Positions 52,530 to 61,568 of a stretch of 64,000 nucleotides of DNA are shown one piece after another; within the stretch, counting starts at the first letter, position 1; each line of letters opens with the position of its first letter. This stretch comes from Duganella sp. sic0402 (GTDB taxonomy: Bacteria > Pseudomonadota > Gammaproteobacteria > Burkholderiales > Burkholderiaceae_D). The notes beneath the pieces were generated by a model. That model was not told where the DNA came from. It saw only the letters and a list, made by a program, of their open reading frames with translations, and did no database searches. The stretch spans positions 1,116,001-1,180,000 of the forward strand of contig NZ_JAHUWK010000001.1 of assembly GCF_019219065.1 (NCBI RefSeq). The letters run 5' to 3'. The position numbers and the translations under genes are program-made.

Positions 52530-52892
52530 ATGGGCATTAACTTCAAAGATGCGGCAGGGCTACACGGTGACGCGCTGGCGTTACGCGCTGAACGCACGCG
52601 CATCCTGGCGGCCAACATCGCCAACGAAAATACGCCCGGCTTCCAGGCGCAGGATATGGACTTCAGTGCCGCGATGGCAAACCAGCAGGCGCTGGACCAG
52701 GGCGACCTGGGCGATGGCGGCGACAGCGCGCGCATGTACCGCGTGCCCTTCCACCCTACCCGCGACGGTAACACCGTCGAGATCGGCGTCGAACAGGCAG
52801 CCTTCTCGCAAAACGCCACCGACTTCCAGACCAGCCTGACCTTCGCCAATATGAAGTTCAAAGGCCTGGCCAAAGCCATTGCCGGCCAATAA
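52530..52892 (+). CDS. flgB: Flagellar rod protein FlgB
   Basis: The protein has 120 residues. The N-terminal rod motif ALRAERTRILAANIANENTPGF is followed by a short helical core and the C-terminal FANMKFKGLAKAIAGQ. It is part of the proximal rod. The ATG at 52530 follows GGGGAAGATT. It begins the flgB-to-flgL operon of structural rod, hook and ring genes. Confidence 0.94.
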   Translation: MGINFKDAAGLHGDALALRAERTRILAANIANENTPGFQAQDMDFSAAMANQQALDQGDLGDGGDSARMYRVPFHPTRDGNTVEIGVEQAAFSQNATDFQTSLTFANMKFKGLAKAIAGQ

Positions 52893-52914
52893 GCCGCCGA
52901 CAGGAGCGTAGTTT

Positions 52915-53337
52915 ATGTCCTTTAAGAATATTTCCGAGATCGCCGGTTCGGCCATGGCTGCCCAGACCGTGCGTCTCAACACCATCGCCAGTAACCTGGC
53001 CAATGCCGACTCGGTGGCCGCCACCGAGGGCGACACCTACCGCGCGCGCAAGCCGGTGTTCGCCACCGTGATGAGCGACAGCCCACAGGGCATGAACAGC
53101 GCCGGCGGCAAGGTGCAGGTGCTGGACGTGGTCGAGTCGGCCGAGCCGCTGCGCCAGGTCTACGAGCCAGGCAACCCGATGGCGAATGCCGAAGGCATGG
53201 TGTTCTACCCCAACGTCAACCAGGTGGCCGAGATGACCGACATGATGGCCGCTTCGCGCGCCTTCGAAACCAATGTCGAAGTCCTCGGCCGCATCCGCGG
53301 AATGCAACAATCCCTCCTCAAACTCGGCGAAGGCTAA
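52915..53337 (+). CDS. flgC: Flagellar rod protein FlgC
   Basis: The protein has 140 residues. The N-terminus has the flagellar rod/hook signature MAAQTVRLNTIASNLANADS, and the C-terminus contains YPNVNQVAEMTDMMAASRAFETNVEVL typical of FlgC. It forms the proximal rod with FlgB and FlgF. GAGCGT precedes the ATG. It lies 22 bp after flgB and 3 bp before flgD. Confidence 0.96.
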   Translation: MSFKNISEIAGSAMAAQTVRLNTIASNLANADSVAATEGDTYRARKPVFATVMSDSPQGMNSAGGKVQVLDVVESAEPLRQVYEPGNPMANAEGMVFYPNVNQVAEMTDMMAASRAFETNVEVLGRIRGMQQSLLKLGEG

Positions 53338-53340
53338 GTC

Positions 53341-54021
53341 ATGGCAGTCAGTCTCCTCAACAACGGCAACACCAATACGGCGGCCACCAGCGGCACCAGC
53401 ATCACCGGCAATAGCGCCAGTGAAGCGTCGGATATGTTCACCAAACTGCTGGTGGCGCAGATCCGCAACCAGGACCCGCTGTCGCCAACCGATCCGGCAC
53501 AATTCGTCCAGCAGCTGACCCAGCTGTCGCAAACGGAAACGCTGCAGAACCTGTCCAACCTGACCAGCGCCAATTCCAGCATCCTGCAAAGCATGCAGGT
53601 GCTGTCGCTGGGCCAGCAGGTCGGCTCGAACGTCATGGCGGAAACCGAGACCGTCAAGCTGGACGGCAAAACCGCCGTCGAGGGCCAGATCACGCTGGAA
53701 GCCTCCAGCAGCGCCACCAAGCTGGTGCTGACCGGCGCCGACGGCGTCGAGCACAGCATCAACCTGGGCGTGCAAGCACCGGGCACGGTGCCGTTCACCA
53801 TCGACCCGGCCAAGCTGGGCCTGGAAGAAGGCAGCTATACGATGAAGGTGACCACCAGCAGCGGCACCACGCCGACCATCGATATCCAGGGCCGCCTGAA
53901 CAGCGTGCGCCTGAGCGCCACCGGCAGCGTGGTGCTGAACGTTGCCAACGTCGGCGAGACCTCCACCGCCGCTATTACCGCATTCAACGGTCCTGCGACC
54001 GCCACGCAATCTACTCTTTAA
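53341..54021 (+). CDS. flgD: Hook capping protein FlgD
   Basis: The protein has 226 residues. The conserved N-terminal segment MFTKLLVAQIRNQDPLSPTDPAQFVQQL near 25-55 is typical of FlgD, followed by a FlgD Ig-like/Tudor-like region. It caps the growing hook during FlgE assembly and is later removed. It lies between flgC and flgE with gaps of 3 and 12 bp. No unusual features were seen. Confidence 0.95.
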   Translation: MAVSLLNNGNTNTAATSGTSITGNSASEASDMFTKLLVAQIRNQDPLSPTDPAQFVQQLTQLSQTETLQNLSNLTSANSSILQSMQVLSLGQQVGSNVMAETETVKLDGKTAVEGQITLEASSSATKLVLTGADGVEHSINLGVQAPGTVPFTIDPAKLGLEEGSYTMKVTTSSGTTPTIDIQGRLNSVRLSATGSVVLNVANVGETSTAAITAFNGPATATQSTL

Positions 54022-54033
54022 GGAAGATCCATC

Positions 54034-55299
54034 ATGAGTTTTGATATCGCATTGTCGGGCATCCAGGCCATCAACGAATCGCTGGACGTTACCAGCCACA
54101 ACATCGCCAACGCCGGTACCTATGGCTACAAGGCCAACCGCGCCAACTTCGCCACGCTGGTGGCAGGCAACCAGATGAACGGCGTGCAAGTCGGTTCGGT
54201 CACCCAGAACATCGGCCTGTCGGGCGGCATCCTGAACACCGGCCGCTCGCTGGACGCGTCGATCAGCGGCCGCGGCTTCTTCGTCACCCGCGCCAGCGAC
54301 AACTCGCTGCAATACACCCGCGTCGGCATCTTCGACACCTCGCTTGACGGCTACCTGGTGGACGCTTCCGGCCGCAAAGTGCAAGGCCGCGCGATGACGC
54401 CGCCAAGCACCGAACTGGGCGCCGAGGGCGACCTGAAAATCCCGAACGGCGCGATTCCTGCCCAGGTGACCACCGCCGCCAGCTACATCGGCAACCTGTC
54501 GTCCGACTGGAAGGTCGTCGCCGGTTTCCCTGGTGCCGCACCGATCACCCCGGACACCCCGCCAGATGCTGACACCTACAATATGTCCAAGGTCACCAAT
54601 CTGTACGACACGCTGGGCAAGCAGCACTCGCTGACCCAGTACTTCAGCCTGACCGCACCAGGCGTGGTCACCGTCAACTACGCGCTGGACGGCAATGCGG
54701 TTGGCGATCCGAAGGTACTGAACTTCGACACCAGCACCGGCCAGCTGATCCCGGACGATCCTGCCGTTCCAAAGATCACCACCCTGATCGACCTGGCAGC
54801 TGTGGACACCACCGACCCTAATGCATGGCCGAACTTCGTCAGCGGCTCCAAAATGGCGGCCGTGACGCTGGACTACACCGGCACCACCTTCTTCTCGGGT
54901 GAGCCATCGACCGCCACCAACACCCCGACCGACGGCTATTCGGCTGGCACCTTCTCTGGCGTTTCGCTGGGCAATGACGGTTCGGTGATCGCCAAGTACA
55001 GCAACGGCCTGACCCAAACGGTCGGCAAAGTGGTGCTGGCGACCTTCGCCAACGAAGGCGGCCTGACCCAGGTCAGCGACACCAGCTGGATCGCCTCCAA
55101 CGAATCGGGCGTGGCCAATACCGACGTGGCCGGCGTCGGCATCAACGGCAAGATCAATGTCAGCACGCTGGAACAGTCCAACGTCGACATCACCTCGGAA
55201 CTGGTCGGCCTGATGACCTCGCAGCGCAACTACCAGGCCAACTCGAAGGTCATCCAGACCGAGAGCACCATGTTGCAATCGCTGATGCAGGCTATTTAA
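54034..55299 (+). CDS. flgE: Flagellar hook protein FlgE
   Basis: The protein has 421 residues. The N-terminal hook signature SLDVTSHNIANAGTYGYKANRANFA lies at about 15-40, a FlgE D2 domain is in the middle and the C-terminal rod/hook domain ends with NYQANSKVIQTESTMLQSLMQAI. It polymerises into the universal joint. AAGGAAGATCC precedes the ATG. Length is typical of a proteobacterial hook protein. Confidence 0.96.
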   Translation: MSFDIALSGIQAINESLDVTSHNIANAGTYGYKANRANFATLVAGNQMNGVQVGSVTQNIGLSGGILNTGRSLDASISGRGFFVTRASDNSLQYTRVGIFDTSLDGYLVDASGRKVQGRAMTPPSTELGAEGDLKIPNGAIPAQVTTAASYIGNLSSDWKVVAGFPGAAPITPDTPPDADTYNMSKVTNLYDTLGKQHSLTQYFSLTAPGVVTVNYALDGNAVGDPKVLNFDTSTGQLIPDDPAVPKITTLIDLAAVDTTDPNAWPNFVSGSKMAAVTLDYTGTTFFSGEPSTATNTPTDGYSAGTFSGVSLGNDGSVIAKYSNGLTQTVGKVVLATFANEGGLTQVSDTSWIASNESGVANTDVAGVGINGKINVSTLEQSNVDITSELVGLMTSQRNYQANSKVIQTESTMLQSLMQAI

Positions 55300-55315
55300 T
55301 ATCGAAGGCTGACAC

Positions 55316-56047
55316 ATGGATGCGCTGATTTTCACCGCTATGAGCGGGGCCGAACGGGCCCTGCGTGGCCAGCAGGTACACGCCAACAACCTGGCCAACG
55401 CCGACACCAATGGCTTCCGCGCCAATATGGAGCAGTCGTCGGCGCAGGCGGTCAACGGCTACGGCTACGACGACCGCCACCTGTCGCAAATGCAGGCCAA
55501 CAGCGTCTCGACCAAGCCGGGCGTAATGAAAGGCACCGGCCGCGACCTGGACGTAGCGGTCGCCGGCAACGGCTTCCTGACGGTGCAGACCGCCGCCGGC
55601 GGCGAAGCCTACACCCGCGCCGGCGCCATGGTGCTGGATGAAAACGGCACGCTGCGCGTCAACGGCAATGTGGTGCTGGGCGAAGGCGGTCCGATCACGC
55701 TGCCCGAGTACACCCGCATCGAAATCGGCAACGACGGCACCATCTCGATCCAGGCGCCAGGCACCACCACCATGCAGACCATCGACAAGCTGCGCCTGGT
55801 GAAAGCCGAAGCCTCCGAGCTGACCAAGAACGAAGCCGGGCTGATCGTCGCCCGCGACGGCAATCCGCTGCCGACCGACCCGACCGTGGTGCTGCGCGCC
55901 GGCCATTTGGAAGGCAGCAATGTCTCGGCGGTCGAGGAAATGGTCGCGGTGATGAGTCTCAACCGTACTTTTGAAATCCAGATGAAGCTGTTCTCGTCGA
56001 CTGACTCGATGGTTCAAGCCGGCAACCGCCTCGTCAGCGGTAACTAA
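55316..56047 (+). CDS. flgF: Flagellar rod protein FlgF
   Basis: The protein has 243 residues. The N-terminus has QQVHANNLANADTNGF, and the C-terminus shows VSAVEEMVAVMSLNRTFEIQMKLF. It is a proximal rod component. It lies 16 bp after flgE. The full rod/hook domain set is present and nothing unusual is seen. Confidence 0.95.
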   Translation: MDALIFTAMSGAERALRGQQVHANNLANADTNGFRANMEQSSAQAVNGYGYDDRHLSQMQANSVSTKPGVMKGTGRDLDVAVAGNGFLTVQTAAGGEAYTRAGAMVLDENGTLRVNGNVVLGEGGPITLPEYTRIEIGNDGTISIQAPGTTTMQTIDKLRLVKAEASELTKNEAGLIVARDGNPLPTDPTVVLRAGHLEGSNVSAVEEMVAVMSLNRTFEIQMKLFSSTDSMVQAGNRLVSGN

Positions 56048-56079
56048 CCTAGCGTACCTCATTCCACCAGGGAGAAATC

Positions 56080-56871
56080 ATGAATCCAGCAATGTGGATC
56101 AGCAAGACCGGCGTGCAGGCGCAGGACCAGAAACTGCAAACCATCGCCAACAACCTCGCCAATGCCAACACCGTCGGCTTCAAACGCGACCGCGTGGTGT
56201 TCGAAGACCTGTTCTACTCGGTGGAAGCGCAGCCGGGCGCGCAGCGCGCCGACAACAACACCCTGGCGCCGTCCGGCGTGCAGCTGGGTAACGGCGTGCA
56301 CATGGTCGGCACCCAGAAGGTGTTCACCCAGGGCATCCTGCAAACCACCAGCCGCGAGCTGGACATCTCGGTGATGGGCAACGGCTTCCTGTCGGTGCGC
56401 CAGCCTGACGGCACCACCGCCTACACCCGCGCCGGCCAGTTGCAGGTCGACGCCAATGGCATCCTGGTCAACGCCGGCGGCCTGCCGCTGATCCCGCAGA
56501 TCACCGTGCCGGCCAACGCCACCGCGCTGTCGATCGGCGAAGATGGCACCGTCTCCGCCAAGGTGGCCGACAACGTCGCGCCGCAGCAGCTGGGCCAGCT
56601 GACGCTGACCTCCTTCATCAATCCGACCGGCCTGCTGGCCCTGGGCGAAAACCTGTTTGCCGAAACCCCGTCGAGCGGCACCCCGACCGAAGGCCAGCCA
56701 GGCACCGCGCAATGGGGCAAGATCAAGCAAGGCACGCTGGAAGGCTCGAACGTGCAAGTGGTGGAAGAAATGGTCGACATGATCGCCGCCCAGCGCACCT
56801 ACGAGATGAACACCAAGGTGCTGTCGGCAGCCGACAATATGCTGCAATACCTGTCGCAGGCAGCACGCTGA
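56080..56871 (+). CDS. flgG: Flagellar distal rod protein FlgG
   Basis: The protein has 263 residues. The N-terminal motif KLQTIANNLANANTVGFKRDRVVFEDL and the C-terminal EGSNVQVVEEMVDMIAAQRTYEMN are diagnostic of FlgG. It builds the distal rod that crosses the periplasm. CAGGGAG precedes the ATG. The stop overlaps the flgH start (TGATG). Confidence 0.97.
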   Translation: MNPAMWISKTGVQAQDQKLQTIANNLANANTVGFKRDRVVFEDLFYSVEAQPGAQRADNNTLAPSGVQLGNGVHMVGTQKVFTQGILQTTSRELDISVMGNGFLSVRQPDGTTAYTRAGQLQVDANGILVNAGGLPLIPQITVPANATALSIGEDGTVSAKVADNVAPQQLGQLTLTSFINPTGLLALGENLFAETPSSGTPTEGQPGTAQWGKIKQGTLEGSNVQVVEEMVDMIAAQRTYEMNTKVLSAADNMLQYLSQAAR

Positions 56872-57536
56872 TGAAAAAAGCCGTCACCGCCCTGCTCGCG
56901 ACCGTGTCGCTGGCCGGCTGCTCCGTATTGCAGCCGCCGGCGGTGCGTCCCGGCCCGTCCGACGAACCGCCGGCCGTCAACCGCACTGCCCAGCCGCGCG
57001 GCGTCTCGGGCGGCGTGTTCAGCCCGGACCTGGGGCTGTCGCTGACCTCGGACAGCCGCGCCTTCCGCGTCGGCGACATCGTTACCATCATCCTGCAGGA
57101 AACCACGCAGGCCAGCAAGAAAGCCGGCACCAGCTTCTCGAAAGAATCGGCCGATAATATCAACGCGCCTAACCTGCTCGGCAAGACTTTCCCGAAAGCC
57201 AGCCTGGGCCTGGGCGCATCCAACACCTTCACCGGCGACTCCACCAGCACCCAGCAAAACGCACTGAGCGGCGCGATTACCGTGATCGTGCAGGAAGTGC
57301 TGCCGAACGGCCTGCTGCGCGTCTCCGGCGAGAAGACCCTGACACTGAACAACGGCGAAGAATTCGTGCGCCTGCGCGGCTACCTGCGCGCGGCCGATAT
57401 CGACGCCGACAATCAGGTGTCATCGCAACGCATCGCCAATGCGCGCATCGCCTATTCGGCGCAAGGCACGCTGGCCGACGTACAACAGCCAGGCTGGCTG
57501 ACGCGTTTCTTCGCCGGCCCGCTGATGCCGTTCTGA
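56871..57536 (+). CDS. flgH: Flagellar L-ring lipoprotein FlgH
   Basis: The protein has 221 residues. A lipoprotein signal with the lipobox LAGC (Cys near residue 18) is followed by the FlgH domain, with DIVTIILQETTQASKKAGT near 75 and the C-terminal VSSQRIANARIAYSAQGTL. It forms the outer-membrane L ring, so the cell has an outer membrane. The ATG at 56871 overlaps the flgG stop. Confidence 0.96.
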   Translation: MKKAVTALLATVSLAGCSVLQPPAVRPGPSDEPPAVNRTAQPRGVSGGVFSPDLGLSLTSDSRAFRVGDIVTIILQETTQASKKAGTSFSKESADNINAPNLLGKTFPKASLGLGASNTFTGDSTSTQQNALSGAITVIVQEVLPNGLLRVSGEKTLTLNNGEEFVRLRGYLRAADIDADNQVSSQRIANARIAYSAQGTLADVQQPGWLTRFFAGPLMPF

Positions 57537-57562
57537 GTTTTACTTGAAAGACGGGTGACCCC

Positions 57563-58675
57563 ATGAAATTCCGCAAGCTTATCGCCTTGTCGCTGACCCT
57601 GAGCCTCACCGTGGGCGCCACGCTGCCAGTGCAAGCCGCGCAGGCGCTGCGCAACCTGGTTGCCATCGAAGGCGTGCGCGACAATCCGCTGGTCGGCTAC
57701 GGCCTGGTGGTCGGCCTGAACGGCAGCGGCGACTCGACCCAGGTCAAGTTCTCCAGCCAGTCGGTAATTAATATGCTGAAGCAGTTTGGCGTCAAGGTGC
57801 CGGACGGCACGGACGCCAAATCCAAGAACGTCGCCACCGTGATGGTGTCGGCGGTGTTCCCGCCCGGCTACCGCAAAGGCCAGTCGATCGACGTGGTGGT
57901 TTCGTCCATGGGCGACGCCAAGAGCTTGCGCGGCGGCGCCCTGCTGCTGACTCCGCTGCGCGCGGCCGACGGCGAAACCTACGCACTGGCGCAAGGCAAT
58001 GTGGTGGTGGGCGGTTACAGCGCCCAAGGCAAGTCCGGCTCGTCGATTACCGTCAACACGCCTACCTCCGGCCGTATTCCAAGCGGCGCGAATATCGAAC
58101 GCGAAATCCCGACCGACTTCAACAGCAAGCCGACGGTGCGTCTGTCGCTGCGCCATCCGCACTTCCAGACCGCGATCAATATCGTCGACTCGATCAACAA
58201 GCGCTTTGGCGACATCGCCACCGCCAGCGACGCTACCAGCGTCGATGTGGTCGCGCCGAACAATCCGACCCAGCGCGTGGCCTTCATGGCCAAGCTGGAA
58301 TCGATGAGCGTGGATGTCGGCGAAGACGCGCCGAAAGTGGTGTTCAACTCGCGCACCGGCACCGTGGTGATTGCTGAAGGCCTGCGCGTGCGCGCCGCCG
58401 CCGTCACCCACGGCTCGCTGAAGGTGGTGATTTCCGAATCGACCAAGGTCAGCCAGCCAAACGCGCTGGCCGGCGGCTCGACGGTCGCCTCGCCGCAATC
58501 CCAGGTCAGTGCCGACCAGGGGCCGGCGCAGATGTTCAACTGGCCGGCCGGCGCCAAGCTGCAAACCATCATTGACGTGGTCAACAGCCTGGGCGCGACG
58601 CCCGACGACATCATGGCCATCCTGCAAGCCCTCGACCAGGCCGGCGCCATCGAAGGCGAACTGGTCGTTATTTGA
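57563..58675 (+). CDS. flgI: Flagellar P-ring protein FlgI
   Basis: The protein has 370 residues. A signal peptide ends near VQAAQA (about residue 24), followed by the conserved [26 protein letters not shown] and the C-terminal [23 protein letters not shown]. It forms the periplasmic P ring with help from FlgA. GACGGGTGACCCC precedes the ATG. It lies 26 bp after flgH. Confidence 0.97.
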   Translation: MKFRKLIALSLTLSLTVGATLPVQAAQALRNLVAIEGVRDNPLVGYGLVVGLNGSGDSTQVKFSSQSVINMLKQFGVKVPDGTDAKSKNVATVMVSAVFPPGYRKGQSIDVVVSSMGDAKSLRGGALLLTPLRAADGETYALAQGNVVVGGYSAQGKSGSSITVNTPTSGRIPSGANIEREIPTDFNSKPTVRLSLRHPHFQTAINIVDSINKRFGDIATASDATSVDVVAPNNPTQRVAFMAKLESMSVDVGEDAPKVVFNSRTGTVVIAEGLRVRAAAVTHGSLKVVISESTKVSQPNALAGGSTVASPQSQVSADQGPAQMFNWPAGAKLQTIIDVVNSLGATPDDIMAILQALDQAGAIEGELVVI

Positions 58676-58683
58676 GGAATCCC

Positions 58684-59136
58684 ATGAGCTACGACAACGC
58701 CCAGTTTTCCACCGCCCGCCTGCTTGCCAACGGCACCGCCGGCCAACTGAGTCCGAACGCAGTGGCGCCACTGCCGGCACAGGCCGGCGACACGGTTGAT
58801 CCAGCCTACCGCGCCAAAGCCACCGAGGCGGCAGTCAAGTTTGAAAGTTTCTTCATCGGCAAGATGCTCCACCAGATGCGCGACGGCACCCGCGCCTTCG
58901 CCGCCGACGACAGCCCGAACAAGAGCCGCATCAACGACGATATGCTGGACATGGCCGACAACCTGGTGGCCGACCAGCTGGCCAATCGCCGCGCGTTTGG
59001 CGTGGCCGATGCGATCCTGCGCCAGTTGCTACCACAGCCGTCGCAGCAAGCATTGCCGCAAGCACAAGCTGCGCCGACAGGCAATGTTGCCGACTCGCAA
59101 AATTTAAACAGCAAAACGCTTAATCAGCAGCAATAA
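58684..59136 (+). CDS. flgJ: Rod-cap protein FlgJ, rod-binding domain only
   Basis: The protein has 150 residues. It contains only the N-terminal FlgJ rod-binding domain, with KFESFFIGKMLHQMRDGT near 58-75 and the conserved NKSRINDDMLDMADNL region. The glucosaminidase half is missing and is encoded 8 kb upstream at 50907. A Gln/Ala-rich tail ends the protein. The ATG at 58684 follows GAGGAATCCC. It caps the growing rod. In the split form, peptidoglycan cleavage must be coordinated with the separate enzyme. Confidence 0.94.
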   Translation: MSYDNAQFSTARLLANGTAGQLSPNAVAPLPAQAGDTVDPAYRAKATEAAVKFESFFIGKMLHQMRDGTRAFAADDSPNKSRINDDMLDMADNLVADQLANRRAFGVADAILRQLLPQPSQQALPQAQAAPTGNVADSQNLNSKTLNQQQ

Positions 59137-59229
59137 ATGGTCGCCCATTACTGATATCGGACCGGTGGGCGCCAGCCCTGTCGCAGCGCACCACGGGCCC
59201 TTCGGACTTCACCAGGAAAGACCCGCACC

Positions 59230-60636
59230 ATGACCATTTCGTACAACGCACTGTCTGGCGCCCTGGCCGCCCAGGCTGCCCTGAACACCGTCAGTCAAAA
59301 TATTGCCAACGTGCAGACCAAGGGCTACACCCGCCAGGGTGCACTGCTGCAGGCCGTGGCCACTGACGCCGGCAATCTGTCGCCGGGCAATGGCGTGCAA
59401 GTGGGCTCCCTGCTGCGTTTCAGCGATTCCTACAAGCTGCAACAGATGTGGCGCTCGAATTCGGAAATGGGCTACCGCGAGCAGGTGCAGCCTTATCTGA
59501 CGCAAATGGAAACCGTGATGAGCGGCAGCAAGTCCAGCATCAGTTATGGCATCGACAACTTCTTCAAGGCGCTCAACGCGGCCGGCGTCGACCCGACCTC
59601 CAGCCCGTTGCGCCAACAGGTGATCACCGCCGCCGACTCGATGGCGCAGCAGTTCAACTCGATTTATAGCGTCACCGCCAATCAGGTGATCTCGGTACAG
59701 CAACAGCAGACCGCGATCCTGCCGTCGCTGAATGAATCGCTGGCCAGCATTGCCTCGCTGAACAAGCAAATCGTCTCGGTCGGTTCCAGCGGCACCAACA
59801 CCTCGGCGCTGATGGACCAGCGCGAGCAGCTGATCGACACCGTCTCGCGCCAGGTCGGCGTGGAAGTGGTCAGCAATCCCGACGGCAGCGTCAATGTCTC
59901 CTTGAAGAGCGGCCAGCCGCTGGTGGTCGGCTTTGGCTCATCGACGCTGAACTTCGCCAACAAGAGCGTGCCGAATCCGGATGATCCAGCCGGCGACCCG
60001 ATCACCGTGCCGGTGCTGATGCTGAACTATCAGAACACCAAGTTCCCGCTGGACGAGACCGCCGTCGGCGGCCAGCTGGGCGGCCTGGGCAACTACAAGA
60101 CCAACACCCTGCTGCCGCTGCAGACCTCGATCCGCGAGATCGCCCAGCAGATGACCGAAAAGATCAATACCGTGCTGGGCAACGGGAGCAAGAGCGATGG
60201 CTCGCCGGGCGAGGACCTGCTGGTGTTCACCCCGACCAGCGCCACCGGCCTGCTGGGTATCAAGGAAGGCTTCAAGACCACCGACCTGGCCTTCTCCAGC
60301 GATGGCACGCCGGGCGACAGTGGCAATCTGCAAGACCTGGTGGCGATCAAGGGCCAGAAAATCACCCTGACTTCGCTGGGCGAGGTGCTGCTGGGCGATG
60401 CCGACACCCAGCTGGTCGGCAAGCTGGGCATCGACAGCCAGCAAAACAAGGCACAGCTGGCGACCGCTACCACCATCCGCTCGCAAGCCGAGGATGACTG
60501 GAAGTCGACCAGCGCCGTCAACGGGGACGAAGAAGCCATCAATCTGATGGAGTTCCAGAATATGTACCAAGCGAACATGAAGGTCATCGCCGTGGCCAAC
60601 ACGCTGTTCGACGCCACGCTGTCCATGTTCGGTTAA
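59230..60636 (+). CDS. flgK: Hook-associated protein 1 FlgK
   Basis: The protein has 468 residues. The N-terminus has LNTVSQNIANVQTKGYTRQGALLQ, and the C-terminus has EEAINLMEFQNMYQANMKVIAVANTLFDATLSMF. It forms the first hook-filament junction ring. CAGGAAAG precedes the ATG. A 93-bp gap after flgJ may hold a promoter, but no exact sigma28 site was found. The chaperone is FlgN. Confidence 0.96.
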   Translation: MTISYNALSGALAAQAALNTVSQNIANVQTKGYTRQGALLQAVATDAGNLSPGNGVQVGSLLRFSDSYKLQQMWRSNSEMGYREQVQPYLTQMETVMSGSKSSISYGIDNFFKALNAAGVDPTSSPLRQQVITAADSMAQQFNSIYSVTANQVISVQQQQTAILPSLNESLASIASLNKQIVSVGSSGTNTSALMDQREQLIDTVSRQVGVEVVSNPDGSVNVSLKSGQPLVVGFGSSTLNFANKSVPNPDDPAGDPITVPVLMLNYQNTKFPLDETAVGGQLGGLGNYKTNTLLPLQTSIREIAQQMTEKINTVLGNGSKSDGSPGEDLLVFTPTSATGLLGIKEGFKTTDLAFSSDGTPGDSGNLQDLVAIKGQKITLTSLGEVLLGDADTQLVGKLGIDSQQNKAQLATATTIRSQAEDDWKSTSAVNGDEEAINLMEFQNMYQANMKVIAVANTLFDATLSMFG

Positions 60637-60648
60637 GGAGTAGAAAAG

Positions 60649-61548
60649 ATGCGTATCGCCACCAGCCAATTCCAGGCCACCATGACCCGCAGCCTGTCGC
60701 TCAATCAGGACGCGCTGGCGTCGCTGACCGCGCGCATGGCCAGCGGCAACAAAATTCAGGTGCCTTCGGACGATCCGGTCACTTCTGTGCGCCTGTCGCG
60801 CCTGGACCGCGAGGAAGCGATTGTCGGCCAGTACCGCGACAATATCGCCGCCATCAAGATCCGCCTGGCCAGCAACGAGACCTATATGCAAAGTATGGTC
60901 AACGACATCACCCAGAGCCACGACCTGCTGGTCTGGGCCTCCGACGCCAGCAATACGCCGGACGACTTGAAGTCGATGGTGACCAGCATGACTTCGCTGC
61001 GCGACAGCCTGTTCTACTCGGCCAACCAGAAGGACCAGGAAGGCCGCTACATCTTTTCCGGCACGCTGACCGACACCCCTGCCATTAAATTCGATGAGAA
61101 CGGCGATCCGCGCTACACTTTCGAGGGCAACACCAATGAGCAGAAATCGGTGGTCGGCAACGGCATCACGCAAACCGTCAACGTTGACGTGAAAGGCCTG
61201 GAAGACCTGCTGAACATGATGGACCGCACCATTAACGCGCTGTCCAACCAGGGGGCGCCGGGCATCGATTTGCAAGCCACGCTGAAAGAAAACATGGAAG
61301 GCGCCATGGCCACGCTGGACCTGATGGCCGGCAAGATCGCCAGCTTCGGCGGCGCACAAAATGTCATGGCCACGCTGGACGGCAATCACGCCAGCGTCAG
61401 CCTGTCGAACAAGACCGCGATCATCGATCTGGGCTCGCTGGACATGGCCGAGGCCGCGACCGAACTGAGCGGCTACAATAACGCACTGCAGGCTTCGTAC
61501 AAGGCTTACGCGAAGATCAGCAATCTGTCCCTGTTCAACGTCCTGTAA
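60649..61548 (+). CDS. flgL: Hook-associated protein 3 FlgL
   Basis: The protein has 299 residues. The flagellin-like N-terminus contains RMASGNKIQVPSDDPVTSVRLSRLDRE, and the middle has NQKDQEGRYIFSGTLTDTPAI, the FlgL hallmark. The C-terminus is a flagellin-like helix. It forms the second hook-filament junction ring. It lies 12 bp after flgK and 20 bp before the LafW-like gene. Confidence 0.96.
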   Translation: MRIATSQFQATMTRSLSLNQDALASLTARMASGNKIQVPSDDPVTSVRLSRLDREEAIVGQYRDNIAAIKIRLASNETYMQSMVNDITQSHDLLVWASDASNTPDDLKSMVTSMTSLRDSLFYSANQKDQEGRYIFSGTLTDTPAIKFDENGDPRYTFEGNTNEQKSVVGNGITQTVNVDVKGLEDLLNMMDRTINALSNQGAPGIDLQATLKENMEGAMATLDLMAGKIASFGGAQNVMATLDGNHASVSLSNKTAIIDLGSLDMAEAATELSGYNNALQASYKAYAKISNLSLFNVL

Positions 61549-61568
61549 TTATTTAGTCCGGTCAGCGT

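Noticed and set aside
52858..55455. Very long frame (865 codons) opposite flgC-flgD-flgE
   Set aside because: It covers three well-supported genes on the other strand and has only GC-skewed repetitive composition.
59137..59229. Sigma28 promoter before flgK (TAAATGGT ... ACTGATAT)
   Set aside because: The spacing between the two elements is three bases too short for sigma28.
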